From positions 27,182,063-27,246,062 of the forward strand of contig CM020619.1 in assembly GCA_009829735.1 (NCBI GenBank): 64,000 bases of DNA, read 5' to 3'. The first letter of the stretch is position 1. Each line of letters begins with the position of its first letter. The DNA is from Pyropia yezoensis. Taxonomy: Eukaryota; Rhodophyta; Bangiophyceae; Bangiales; Bangiaceae. Below are positions 20,631 to 32,011 of the stretch, in pieces. A program made the position numbers and the translations under genes. Below the pieces are notes generated by a model. The model had not been told where the DNA came from. It was given only the letters and a program-made list of their open reading frames with translations, and did no database searches.

Positions 20631-23397
20631 CCGGGCGCTCGCAAGGGCGTGTGTGTGTATGTGGGGGTGGGTGTGGGGGGGAGGGCGTACAAGAGGGGGA
20701 GGGTTCAGGGGGGGGACGACGGCGGGCCGAGGCGACGCGGTTTTCTTTTTTTTATGGGGTCCTCGTTGGGTGGCGGGGGCGGGCGTTGCTATGCCAGTAG
20801 CGGGTGACCCGCTTGTGGTTTTACTTTGCTTTTTTGTCATGGTTGGGCGTGCAGCGGCGGCGGCTGCGGCGTGGCGGCGGGTGGGTGGTGTCCTCACCAG
20901 CGCGTTGGCGGCTTTGGTAGGTGCGGTGGGGGTCCTTGTGGCGGGGGGTGGGGTTCCCCGTGGCGGCAGCTGGTACGCCCACGCGTGCTGTTTCCGTGGC
21001 ACGCGCCCCCGGGGACCTCACCGCCAGGCGCTGTCGGCTTTGGCCCACGAGCGGCCGACGGTCACCGCCGGCGGGCGGCGGCGGCGGTTCCCAGCCGCCG
21101 GCCACCACCCGCTGGCTGCGTAGCCGCGTCCTCCCCCCAGCCCTGCTCGCAGGCTCGACGCCGCGTTGTTGCGCCATCTCTGGCGGTGCGGCGCGCTGGG
21201 CCTTCGCCGCTGTGGGCTCGCGGGCAGGGCGGCTGCATGGCGGGTAACAGCCCATTGTGGTGGACGGGGACACGACGACCCACCGTGGTGCGCGGGGGGC
21301 GCCGCCTGGTGCTGCGGCGGCCCTGACGGCGTGTCGACCCGGCGTGCGCGGCGTTGTCGCTGGCGCGCCTGGGTGCGGTGGGGCAAGAGAGCGAGAGCGG
21401 TTCCCCCTCTTCCCGGTCGGCCCGCGCGCCCCGGCGGGCGCATCCTGTGGGGATGGTTCACCCCGCTGGCGGGGTGAACCGCCAGTGGGGGGGCTGGTCT
21501 GCGGCGAGCCTGTACCCGGCCGGGTGCCGGTGGTGCACAGAGCGGTAGGCGGTTGCGTAGAGGTTGAGTCCGTATGCGTACCATTGATTCTTTTTCTCGT
21601 TCTGATGTTGCTGGATCGCGTGGGTGTGACTTGTCGTGTGTTGTTCTTTTGGTACGTGTCTCGCGTGTTTTGTGTTGGCGTTGACGTTGCGTCCATCGCG
21701 GACGGCTGACTCTATAGGCATACAGTTTTCCTCGTGTGTGTGTGTGTGTGGTGTTTTTTCCTCCCCGTGCAGCGCGCCGTCGCTGTCACTGGGTGGGGGT
21801 GGTCTGGAGGGGGCGCGCCCTCCCAGAGGGCGGATGTCTGCGCCCTTGGCTCAGCGCCAATAGGCAGCCGCGGGTCCCGCAGCGCTGCCCCTTTCACCGC
21901 CAGTCACCTCGCACAGGAGGCCGCGGGGGGGGGGTGGGTCCCTTCCCCTCCCGCACAGCCTGCAGGGGCCTCTCCCCCCCTTCCGCCTGCAGGAGGGCGC
22001 ACACCCCCGCGCGGCGACCCGTTTGAGTGGGGGCGCGCTCCCCTGCCGTTGCCCCCCGCCCGCTACATAGGGTACCTACCGGACAGGGCGGCTCTCCGCG
22101 CCGTTGCCGCGCGCGCGCGCGCACACACACCCACCCACACACAGTGACGCGTTTTCGCGCCGCCCGCCCACGGCCGACGACCGACGCCGCGCCCGTGAAC
22201 AGGCACACAAGCCGGGCGGTGGAAACCCCCCCGTGATGGAGAGGGGGGGGGCGGGCGGCGGGGGCGCCGCGCCGTCCGCTCCTCTGGCCGGCGGCCAGGC
22301 CACGCTTCCCCCCCCCCCACCCCCCCCCCCCCTCGCCCGCCTGCGTACCGCCACTACGAAGCTGGTGCCTGTTGTCCAGGGTGGCGTGTCCCCGTCTCCT
22401 CCCCCCACCCCCCCCCCCTTCATCGCAGACGAGATCCACTCTCCCCGTACCGGTCAGCGTCCCGCCCAACAGCAGGGCGGGCAGCGCAGCGCCGCGGGCG
22501 TGTGCGCTCGCGGGGGGGGGAAGCGCCGCGGCGGCGGGCGGGCGGCGGCGGGCGGCCGGGCGCGGCGCGTCCTCTGCCCGAGTGGCCCGACGTGAAGAGG
22601 GGTGAGGTGCGCGGGGGGGGGGGTTGGGGTGGGAGGCGCCTGGCCACGCAACACCACCCGTGTGGCTGGCCGCCTGGCTCCCCTCCCCCGGCCGCCTCCT
22701 CTCCCCGGCCTCCTCCCCCTTTTCCCGTCCTCTGTTCTGCGCCACCCCCCCACCCACCCACGCAAAGTGTATGCGACGGCCAGTGTCTGGCTTGCAGCGG
22801 GAGGAGGGCGAGGAGAAGGGCGGGGGGGGGGGGCGGGGCGGAAGGGGGAGTGGCAGCCCAAACGGCCCGCCGTCGTGGCCGCGGCCGATTGGCCGCCGCC
22901 GCTGGAGCGTGACGCGGCAGAGGAAAGAGGGGGGAATGGGAAGCAGGGGGCAAGTGGGTGAGCGTGCAGCCGCCCAAAGAACGGATGACACTGTCTGCAA
23001 GCGGTCGCCCGAGCGGGGGGAGGGGAGCGTTGACCAAACGGGTGGCGCGTCGTCTTCATACGAGCGAGACTGCTGCATGGATGTGTCGGGCTTGGACATG
23101 AATGCTGCTGCTTTCGGGGGGGGGGGGGGCGGGGGGGGGAGAAGAGGGGGGTCACGAGGGCGGCGGAAGCGTAACCGTCCTCGTATGGCGGCGGGCCGGC
23201 TGCAAACCTCACGGATGGAGGCCGTAGCTTCCCCTGTGCAATGTTCGGAACTATCGGTTAACCCCCTCCGGGAAACATCCGACTGATTCCGGGAAAGGTT
23301 CCCGGGAACAGTCGGCGTCTAACCTGCTAGTGAACGGCCGACAATTACCCATGATTGGCTCGTCGCGAAAAAGGGGGCGGCTGACGTACCCAGTGGC
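20631..23397. other. intergenic; microsatellites and a 26-bp palindrome
   Basis: No gene was recognised in this long GC-rich stretch. It contains a TG run (about 21734-21751), a CG-then-CA run (about 22108-22144), C- and G-rich runs (22309-22332, 22820-22830, 23117-23138) and a strong palindrome at 21455-21480. Open frames on both strands are low complexity. Confidence 0.5.
21455..21480. repeat. perfect 26-bp palindrome
   Basis: GGTTCACCCCGC (21455-21466) and its exact inverse (21469-21480) are separated by TG, so the sequence could form a hairpin in DNA or RNA. No T run follows and its role is unknown. Confidence 0.8.
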
Positions 23398-24699
23398 GCA
23401 GTGGATCTTAATCCATGTACCTAGAATTTCGCGCATGCGAATGCGAGCACGTGCCAGAGCGTGTTTTGGGTCTCCGTCGACCTCGGTTCCCTCTGCGAAC
23501 CCCTGCTTCAAGTTCGAGAACGATCACGCATGAGACGATAAAAAACACTTGCATTGCGCGCTCCCCCACATTCTGCGCGCATTCTGCCACACATCCAGCA
23601 GAAAAAAACACCCTGAGTGCATATGCATGTTGTTTTTTTCGGCCCCTTGCCGGAAGCATGCACATTGATGACCCGTGGGCCACCTGATTCCATCGTTCCA
23701 CAACCTCTTGCACCGCCCGTCGGCGCAAGGCATACACGTGTCTGCACAGTTCGTGCGGGAAGCGCTGCTTGACCTCGCCCGCGTCGCCGTGGGGTGTGCG
23801 CGGTCACCGCGTAGTCGACCTGGTGCACTTGGTCAGCGCCGTTGTGGCACAGTTTCCGGACAGTGAGGCGGGTCGTACCTCCGCGTCTCGGCTCCGCGTC
23901 TTGGCAGAAAGCACGGGACGGGGAACACGGCGGCGCTCACCACGGCGGCGGTGGCCGACGCGCCCGGAACCCGCAAGCAGGGGAGCGGCGCAGTGCAGCG
24001 GCCGCCGCCGCTGCACTGCCATCACACACGACGGAAAGAGAAGGCAGCTGCACGACAGGGGGCAGCACCGCGGAGGCGTGCTTGTGTGGCTGCTCACGGG
24101 GGGGCACGAAGAGTGGCCGCCCGCCTGACACACGTTGACCGGCGTTGGACGTGACCAACGGGACCAAGGCACGCAAGGCGGCAAGAGCGACGCGGTGCTC
24201 GACAGAGCGCAGATGGCGCACACGTCGCGGCACGTCGTTACACGCTTGCGCAGCGAAACGTGTCTGAAACGACACGCCCTTTGTGAAAGGATGCGCTGAC
24301 GGTCACCAATTTGCATCGAGTGTTCGTTTGATTCTGTATTGTTGATGCGCGTTTGCAGAACATTGCTCCGCACTGATGTTTGGACTCTCACGGGACATGT
24401 GCATTGCGGATTGTTCCATGCGAGATTCCACTGCAAATACGTGTTGGTTTTGGGCTATCTCAGCCGGTACTGAACAACAAGCTTCACTTCTTACATGAGG
24501 ACGTAGCCCTTCACGTCCTGGTCGTCGTAGGCAAGAAGCGAAGAGGAAAAAAGAACATCCCAGCTCGTGGTGGTGCTCGCGCACCTTGTATGCGCGGTTT
24601 TCGCCCTCCAGAGGCCACAGGAGCCACCATGCAAAAACGTGTTTCGTAGATGCGGGCCCGTTGCGCGGAATTCTAGGTACATGGGTTGAGACCCACTGC
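23398..24699. mobile_element. non-autonomous element bounded by 38-bp inverted repeats
   Basis: The left end (23398-23435, starting GCAGTGGATCTTAATCCATG) matches the inverse of 24662-24699 at 34 of 38 positions, including an uninterrupted CCATGTACCTAGAATT. No transposase was recognised between the ends. No target duplication could be fixed because similarity fades on both sides. The family is unknown. Confidence 0.65.
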
Positions 24700-24741
24700 G
24701 TGGTAGGTGAGGGTCACGGGCAAGATGTGCGCTGTCTTACA

Positions 24742-24856
24742 GTGCGTCCCGTAAAAAGTGGACGTGCACGTGTCGTGATCATGTCACATATCGGCCACTG
24801 GACCAATCAAACCCACACTGCACGACCTGCGCACGTCCACTTTTTACGGGACGCAC
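24742..24856. mobile_element. MITE copy 1 (115 bp)
   Basis: Inverted repeats begin GTGCGTCCCGTAAAAAGTGG (24742) and end with its inverse (24856), so nearly the whole element can fold into a hairpin. TA-containing flanks (TTACA before, AATATATA after) suggest a TA target and a Tc1/mariner-type mobiliser, which is an inference. There is no coding capacity. Confidence 0.85.
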
Positions 24857-24864
24857 AATATATA

Positions 24865-24979
24865 GTGCGTCCCGTAAAAAGTGGACGTGCTCGTGTCGTG
24901 ATCATGTCAAATATCGGCCACTGGACCAATCAAACCCACACTGCACGACCCGTGCACGTCCACTTTTTACGGGACGCAC
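24865..24979. mobile_element. MITE copy 2 (115 bp), tandem with copy 1
   Basis: Same length, orientation and termini as copy 1, from which it differs at about four positions. Only AATATATA (24857-24864) separates the two, so the period is 123 bp. The copies arose by adjacent insertion at TA or by unequal exchange. Confidence 0.85.
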
Positions 24980-25747
24980 AATACGGTACGTTGCACAAAA
25001 AAGATACATGGAGGTTTTTCTCGGCTCGGGCCCGGGCTCCGCACCGGCCGCGGCGGAGTCCACGGTGGCCATGCTGACAGAAGGATCACATAGTCCCATG
25101 CGAGCTCATGAGGTCCTTGGGTCCCCTGGACGGTGTACCGCTTTCAGGGACACCCTAGGTGGACCGGCTGCTGTCCAACCTGAAATGGGGCCATCCTTTT
25201 CGCATTGATTTGCCCGGCTCGGGGGTGGGACCGGGCCCATGTGCTAACTGAGGCTTGGAAGAGGGGTAGTCGATTTTAGAGAGGAGCCAAGGGACGGCTG
25301 GAGGCCATTGTTTTGAGGACCTTTTTCCGTGTGCGGGTCACCGTTTCTTAGATGGCCGTTCTTGAGATAAATGTTCCATGTCATGGGGTCGCCTGGTTGG
25401 TCCACGAAGAAGCCTGGTCCTGATGTGTCCAGTGCTCATTGAGGCATCTCGGGCAGGTGCCCCTCATGCTCCTGATGAAGCGGCGTCTCCCCCCCCTTCC
25501 CCTCGTGGACCCCTCTTCTTGACCAGGCACATCAGGGAGGCAACCCCCCCCAAGCCCGCTTCCCTCTGGCGGTTCTACCTTTGGCAGGTGGAGTGCAGTG
25601 CTGGGGGGCGTGCCCAGGTGGAGTGGGTTCTCCACAGGCGCCGACAGTGCGCGAACCCAGGAAGCAAGGGGGAAGGCGTCTCCTGTGTGCGTGGCGTGGG
25701 GGGGGGTCATGCCTCAAGAAGGGGCGGAAGTGCACGACATCGCATCA

Positions 25748-25778
25748 AGGCACTTCGTGCTTAGTGCACGAAGTGCCT
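25748..25778. repeat. perfect 13-bp stem hairpin
   Basis: AGGCACTTCGTGC (25748-25760) and its exact inverse (25766-25778) are separated by a 5-base loop, TTAGT. It lies within the 2.7-kb inverted-repeat element. Function unknown. Confidence 0.85.
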
Positions 25779-26935
25779 CGTTGGTGTTTGGCCTATCGGG
25801 CAGACCTTCCCAAGGCCCCCCCAAAATTCGGCCCGCTCGACGGCCTGCACCATCCCGACACCACGTTCCTCCCTCTTCCGCTGCACCAGAACTTACCCGC
25901 CCAGTCCCTCTTATCCCTTCTGCCCAGCGGAGCCACCGCACCAGTCCCCCTGCGCCCGCAACGGAAAGAAGAACGCCGGCGCTGACGCGGGCGCCGGCGC
26001 CGGCGGCTAACACCATCGCCACTGTCTCGCCGTCACCCACTCCACTCCAATTCAAACAGTGACTTTACCCTGTCCGTTTCACCTTGCGCCGACGGACCCT
26101 TCCCCCCCCCCCCATGCAGCTATCAAACCCCCCGCCATCGCCGTAGCCGCCCTCGCTCAAACAAGAACCCCGCTGCCATGCGTCACCTAAATGCCCCCAA
26201 CGCAGAAGCCATCAACATCCCCTCCCCTCCCCCTCCAAAAAAGGGAAACTACGAGCCCTTGGAACCCTCCCCCTCCACCCCCTAGTGCTGCCACCGGCAC
26301 CACACCCCCCAGCCAAAACACCGACCCCGCCATCCCCAGCGACCTGCCGGACCCCCTCACAGAGCGCCCCCACCGTCCCCCCACCCTCCCCCTGCGCACC
26401 GTCCCCGCGGTCTCCTGCCGCCCGCCTCCCCCTTCCCCACAACGGCGGCGGCACCACCGCCCCCCCAAAAGACGTAGCCACGGATCTCTGTGGCGTTCCT
26501 CACCCTTACCAAAAAAACCAGTCCACACGGCCGTCTGCCCGCCGCCCCCCCCCCCCCCCCCCCCCTCAAACACAGTCCCCCCCTCCTCCCTCCCCCAAAC
26601 ACGATACCACAGCCGCCTGTGGCCTGCCCGTCTTTGTGCCCGCCTCGATGGCTGCCGCGGCGGCCGCCGTGGCCGCCGCCTCGTCGATAGCCACCGCCGC
26701 CTCCGCGTCGACGGCCGCCGCCGTGTCCGACGTCGCCACCGCCGCCGCCGCGGTCACCACCGCCGCCACGTCGGATGCAGCAGCCGTCACCACGGACACC
26801 GCGGCAGGCGAGGTGGCTGCCACCGTGGGCACCGGCACAGGCAGGGTGTCCACCCCTACACTCTTGACTGCCGCGCCGGCCGCAGCCACAGAAGCCGACG
26901 CCACAGAAGCCGTCGCCGTCGCCGTCACCGGCGCC

Positions 26936-27034
26936 GCCCCCCCCCCCCCCCCCCCCCCCCCCCGCCCCCCCCCCCCCCCCCCCCCCCGCCCCCCCCCCCC
27001 CCCCCGTCCCCCCCCCCCCCCCCCCCGGCCTCCC
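26936..27034. repeat. C-rich tract of about 100 bp
   Basis: Nearly pure C interrupted by single G or GT positions. The opposite strand is a dense G-rich tract able to form G-quadruplexes. Sequence length in such tracts is unreliable. Confidence 0.85.
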
Positions 27035-27180
27035 CCCCCCATAACACAACGTTGTCGCCGCCATCGCCATCCACGTCGCCGTCGCTATCGTTTCCGCCGT
27101 CGTTGCCGTTATCGCCACCGGTGTCGCCGCCGTCGCCGCCGCCATTGACGCCGCCGGGGTCGCCGCCGTCGCCACCGCCG

Positions 27181-27460
27181 TTGCTACCGCCGTTGCCGCT
27201 GCCGTTGCCGCCGCCGTTGCAGCTGCCATTGCCGCTGCCGTTGCCGCTGCCGTTGCCGCTGCCGTTGCCGCTGCCGTTGCCGCCGCCGCTGCTGTTTCCG
27301 CTGCCGTTGCCGCTGCCGTTGCCGCCGCCGTTGTCGCCGCCGTCGCGCCGCTGTCGCTGTCGCCGCCGCCGTCGATGCTGCCGTCGATACTGCCGTCGAT
27401 GCTGCCGTCGATGCTGCCGTCGATGCTGCCGACGATGCTGCCGTCGACGACGCCGGCGGC
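27181..27460. repeat. two adjacent 12-bp minisatellites
   Basis: TTGCCGCTGCCG-type units fill 27181-27345, and GATGCTGCCGTC-type units fill about 27370-27455. The minus-strand translation is a Gly/Asn/Ser repeat (GNGSGNGS) followed by SIDGSIDG, probably a consequence of the repeats. Confidence 0.85.
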
Positions 27461-28059
27461 GGCACCGCCCCCTCCCCCCCGCCGTGTCGTGAACCTCCCG
27501 ACGTGCTGTACTCGCTCTCCAGTTGATGAGCGTCCTGGCATGGTTTCCCGAAACGGACCCACCACCGCTCATGTGGGGCGCATTACACCGGGGTATACCA
27601 TCAAGGCACGTGATTGGCTCAGGTCTGTGGCCCGAAGGTTCTCGGTGGAAAGAGAAAAGAACGCTCCGTGTATCTTTTTTCTGCAACGTACCATAGCGTT
27701 TTGCAGTGTCCACGAGACTACGGGGTGCGTCTGTCGCCCCCGTCTCCGCCCGACGTACAGTCAATCCCCGACCTTGTACCACTCCCGTACAAGTCCAGGT
27801 GGGCCTATCACAAAGAGGCCGACAGTCTTCCACAGTCATTCAGAGCAGCGAGAGAGGCGCGGGCGGCTCTTCTGGAGCGATTGATTGGCGAGCATGCACC
27901 TGGCGTCACGGTGCCGGCAGCTGTAATGCTTGCCATAGGGGTGGGACATCATTGGGGATTGACTGTACCCCGTCCATGGAACTGTCGGCCGCCGCCACCC
28001 GTTCCACTCCAGGAGCACATCATCGAGGACGCCGCCGTCGCATCGCCATCAACAACCAC

Positions 28060-28400
28060 CCCATCGCTACCGCCACCGCCACCGCCACGGCCACTGCCAC
28101 CGCCACTACGACCACCGCCACTACCGCCGCCGCCGCCACCATTGCCGCCGCCACCGCCACCGCCGCCACCACCGCCACCGCAACCGCCACCGCCACCGCC
28201 ACTGCCACTGCCACCGCCACTACGACCACCGCCACTACCGCCGCCGCCGCCACCATTGCCGCCGCCACCGCCACCGCCGCCACCACTGCCACCGCAACCG
28301 CCACCGCCACCGCCACTGCCACTGCCACCGCCACTGCCACCGCCACGGCCACCGCCGTCCTCACCGTCCTCACCGTCCTCGCCGCCACCACCCACCACCA
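28060..28400. repeat. CCACCG-rich array with a 114-bp higher-order unit
   Basis: Short CCACCGCCA-type units are organised in a 114-bp higher-order repeat: CACTACGACCACCGCCACTA occurs near 28105 and again near 28219 with the same following sequence. It lies just beyond the C-terminal end of the Fanzor-like gene. Confidence 0.8.
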
Positions 28401-31400
28401 CCATCACCGCCACCACCGTCGCCGACAGTGGCCTCTGCAGCCAGCACGAGCCATACATCGACCCGCGTAGTCGCACGGGTGCGGCGTACAGGCGAGACGG
28501 GAACACCACTTGGTGGAAGCTTGGTCGCCCAGGCCCACCACATACCAAATGGGCGCTTGAAAGGCCACATGTCGGTACCCGTGAGACGATGAGCGGCCAC
28601 CCACGCCATGTTGCGGGCCGCAACTTCGTCCCAGTTGCGAATCACGGGCGGGTGTGGCGCTGGGTGACCGGGGCCTTGTGGGGCCACGAGAGAGCACGTC
28701 TAGCAGCCCTTGGCCACCCACTCTCTCAGCCGCCCCGGGTCGGCATAGACGGCGCCGTCCTCGACGGCATAGGCAGCCAGCGCGGTCGCGCGCCGCACCA
28801 CAGCAGCAGCACGGGCAGTGGCTCGGATGACCACCTGGTAGGCGTCGGAGCTCGGCCCTCGGCGCTTCACGTGGATAGCAGAGGGGAGGGCCCGCTTTGG
28901 CCGCCCCTGGCGTGAGCCGGCCGCCATCTGCACACGCCATGTCGACGGCGGCGGGCCGATGGGTGGCCCATACAGATCTGCTGGAATCTTGGGGGGGGAG
29001 CTGCCCGTCGAGTAGATGAGCACCATCTTGTCGTGACACTCTGAGCACGTCTGGATCGTGCTGAGCTTGTCCTGTTCGACAAACCAGCACAGCCGTCGGA
29101 GGTAGCGGCGGAGCCAGGCGTCCCCCCCGCGCACGCGCTCGCTGCCCATGGCCACGACGACCGCGCCGCCGCCACGGACCTGGCGAAAGATGCCGCCGGT
29201 CAGGTCCCGCGCCACCGAGGCAGCAAAGCGGCCGCGCTGGATGGCCTTGCGCACACGCGCCGCCCGCAGGTGTCGCGTGGCTTTGGCGCCAAATCGCTGG
29301 CCGTACGCGACCGTGTCACGACGGGCGGCGCACTCGAGCGTTGCCTGCAGGTGGTTTCCGTAGTCGCCGGTACGCATTGTGTCGTGTGCTGCTGCCAGGA
29401 CGACGGGTGGTAGTTGCACAGCGACACCGCCTGCGTCACCCGCCCCCGCCACCGGTACCGCCGCCGCTCCCACCGGGCTCGCCACAGTACGGCTGCGTGC
29501 CCGCCACTGCTTCCTCGCACGGGCCAAAACGTTACTGCGGCTGGCCTCGCGAAAGTGGGCGGCGCTGAGGCTGTAGCGAAGGCCGGGGACGGGTGCCAGT
29601 CGACGACACCCCTTGCGCCGAGGCAGCGCGCTCACCCGGTCCTGCAGCGGTGAGTCTGGGGTGGTGCTGCTACTGTTGCCCGCCGTGGCAGTGTGGTCCA
29701 CCACCCACCGTGCCACCTTTTCCGCATCGTGACGGGGCACAGTCCACCGGGACAGGCGCGTGCGACGCAGCACACAACGAACCAAAGTGGCGAGCTGGGC
29801 GCGGCGGCCCCGTCGGATCGACGCCTGCGGCCCACGCCGCACACGCCCGTGGCCACTGCCGGGGCTGGCCTTCTGGTAGGTCTTCGCCTGGGGGGGCGTC
29901 GCACCCGCCGCCGCCTCATCTGCCGCCGCCGGGGCCACCGCCGCCGCATCATCGCTCCCCGCAAGTGACGACCGCCGCGCTTGTCGCTTGGAGCGCCCCC
30001 CTCCTCTCCCCGCCGCCGCTGCAGCCGGGGCGCCCGCCGCCGCCGGCTTCCTAGACCCACTGAGTGGGCGGCCCTCGGGCATGGCTGCGTCTGCTGCCAC
30101 CCCGTCTTGGACGTCCGCCCCACGCAGTAGAGCCACGGCCGCCTGGTTGAGCGCGTCTAAGCCCATGTGGCGGGACCACGCGGCGCGCATCGCGTATAGA
30201 ACGGGGCCGGCGGGGAGACCTGCCGTCGCCACGCGCTCACGCGGTGCTGCCGACAATACGGGAGACCATCCCGGGTCTCCGCCGACCATCTGGAGCCACC
30301 GGACGAGCGCCAACGGCAGTTCGGCCCGCTCGAGCTGCGTCAGCTCCCACACCGGGACGCAAAGCCTTTGTCGCTGCGGCCCCGTGCACGACCACCGCCG
30401 CGGAGTTTCTTTGCCCCGGCCACCGCCCGCGCCTTGGCCTCTGCGGCCGAGTCGGGTCGCGAAAGAAGAAGTATCAGGGCCACGCCGTTGGTAGACAGCT
30501 GGGAGGAGGCACGGTTGGAGCGGCCCCCGACGCCAGCCATGGCGGCCGGCACTGCTGCGCCGTCTCTTCGCAGCTCTGGCCATGCCCAAAGACTTGGATG
30601 GCCACGCACCCCCACGCCAGTTGCGACCGACACTACCCGCAACAGGGCAAGCATCTCTTCTGGGACCAGTGTGCCTTGTCCGTGAAGCACCGTTCGGGCG
30701 CCCGGGATGAGGGCCTACGGGCTCTCCACACCCACAGTCAGGACGTGGAGAAGAAGCGGGACGTAGGCCCACCAGTGACGCTTCGTGGCAGGCGTTGCTG
30801 GAAAGAGGCCCGCCACAGAAAGTGGCAAATCCGCCCACATGACGGCCACCCGTTGCGCCAGCGCCTGGACCAGGTGTTGGGTCCGCCGTCGAGGCCCCGC
30901 CGGCCCGGCGTTGCCTCGCCCGGGGTACCCGCGCGGAAGCGCGCGGCCGCCAAGCGCGTTAGCCGCCGCTCCGTGGCCAAACACGAGCCGCCGGCGCCGG
31001 CGCCGGCGCCGCAGCCGCCCGCAACAGCAGCCGTGGCAGCGGGTGGGGTGGCCAGCACGTCCACGGCCGCCTTGGCGCCCAACTTGCGACACGCCGGGAC
31101 CACACACCGCTCGGCGTGGGTGGCCACGATGGTGGCGACGGGCCCCCATCGTGCTTTGTTGTTGCTCGCCGGAAGGTACCGCTCGCATGCGGCTGCCGTG
31201 ACGGCCATCACCTGCGTCAGGGCGTAGGAGAGCACCTCTGCTAGCAGCGGGTGGCTCGTCGTCACCACGGAGCGGGCGCGCGCCATGCGCGTGTTGGCTT
31301 GCCCCCTGCCACAAACCGCGCACGCGGTGCCGGTTTGGAGAGTACTTCCAGACACAGCCTCGCAGCCGCAGGCGTACCCCAACAACAGTCGAATGGGCTT

Positions 31401-31841
31401 CCAGTTTGCGGGCACGGCCGCGGTCCAGTCAGTGTCGTCGGCTGCGTCCGCGACGGTCGACACCAGGCGCCGCAATGCCACGACGAAGACGCGGAGCATG
31501 ACGAAACGGAGCCTGGTAGCCGCCCCAGAGAGGTCCTCGAGTTCTGCTTCCAGCGCCGCGACCACCGCCGCGCGCGTGCCGGCGTCGTCCTTGTCGTCCC
31601 CAAGCACCGCCCTCGGGAGGACGCCCACCGGCGCGGTACACGCCTGCGTCTGCCGTCCATTGCTCTGCAGCGGGTCCATGCAGTCGGGATCGACGCCGCG
31701 GTCGTACGCCGCCGACACAACCCCACAATGCCGCTGCACGGGGCAGGCTTCGTCCCCGCTGCTGTGGCCCCCTCCCAGGCAGTCGCGACACTTGGACGCG
31801 GCCGCCGCCGGGCCGGCGGCGGCGGCCGCGGCTGCCGGCCC
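28370..31841 (-). pseudogene. Fanzor-like (TnpB-related) nuclease gene, decayed
   Basis: Fanzors are eukaryotic relatives of TnpB, RNA-guided RuvC-like nucleases carried by mobile elements. Read on minus, motifs appear in family order: STNGVALILLLSRP (near 30485), GGDPGWSPVLSAA (near 30275; RuvC-I Asp), LRYSLSAAHFREAS (near 29560), VVVAMGSERV (near 29155), then DKLSTIQTCSECHDKM (near 29055; first CxxC) and NWDEVAARNM (near 28635; RuvC-III Asp). The second CxxC is split by TAG (28700-28702), and the frame continues after it with the RuvC-III motif. The family pattern before the first CxxC is D-E-[FY]-x-T-S; here it is D-K-L-S-T-I, so the RuvC-II Glu appears to be Lys. The N-terminal parts lie in other frames, one with CRDCLGGGHSSGDEAC. 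The gene ends abruptly at an inverted LTR fragment. Introns could explain some frame changes but not the stop or the Lys. Confidence 0.65.
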
Positions 31842-32011
31842 TGTGGCAAAAACCGCTCGCGCACCCAGTACCCAGGTTGGGGTGGTGCACAAGGGCTGCC
31901 TCCCGTGTCGGGGGAACCGGAAGGAGTGCAAGTCGCACACACGCTGCTTCTGTTGTGGGGCAATCCCTCCACTAGTAAACAAGAAGAGGTTGTGTGGGCC
32001 AACAGGTTCTT
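31842..32011 (-). repeat. inverted LTR 3' fragment at the 5' end of element A
   Basis: This is the reverse complement of about the last 170 bp of the family LTR, beginning exactly at the LTR end (TGTGGCAAAAACC). It joins a sense LTR fragment at the shared bases TTCTT (32007-32011). Confidence 0.85.

Larger units (their letters stand above)
24984..27693. mobile_element. non-autonomous inverted-repeat element, about 2.7 kb
   Basis: The left end (CGGTACGTTGCACAAAAAAG from 24984) matches the inverse of 27664-27693 with few differences, and similarity continues weakly inward. TA flanks both ends (24982-24983 and 27694-27695). The interior has a long hairpin (25748-25778), a C-rich block and minisatellites but no recognisable transposase. 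The termini resemble Tc1/mariner ends only in general form. Confidence 0.65.

Noticed and set aside
23394..23404. TGGCGCAGTGG, which looks like a tRNA/SINE box A
   Set aside because: No box B (GGTTCGA-type) follows at the right distance and the sequence belongs to an inverted repeat.
27614..28915. 433-residue plus-strand frame with a natural-looking first 130 residues
   Set aside because: It begins inside an element end, runs through the CCACCG array and then mirrors the Fanzor-like gene. No family was recognised, so it was not called.
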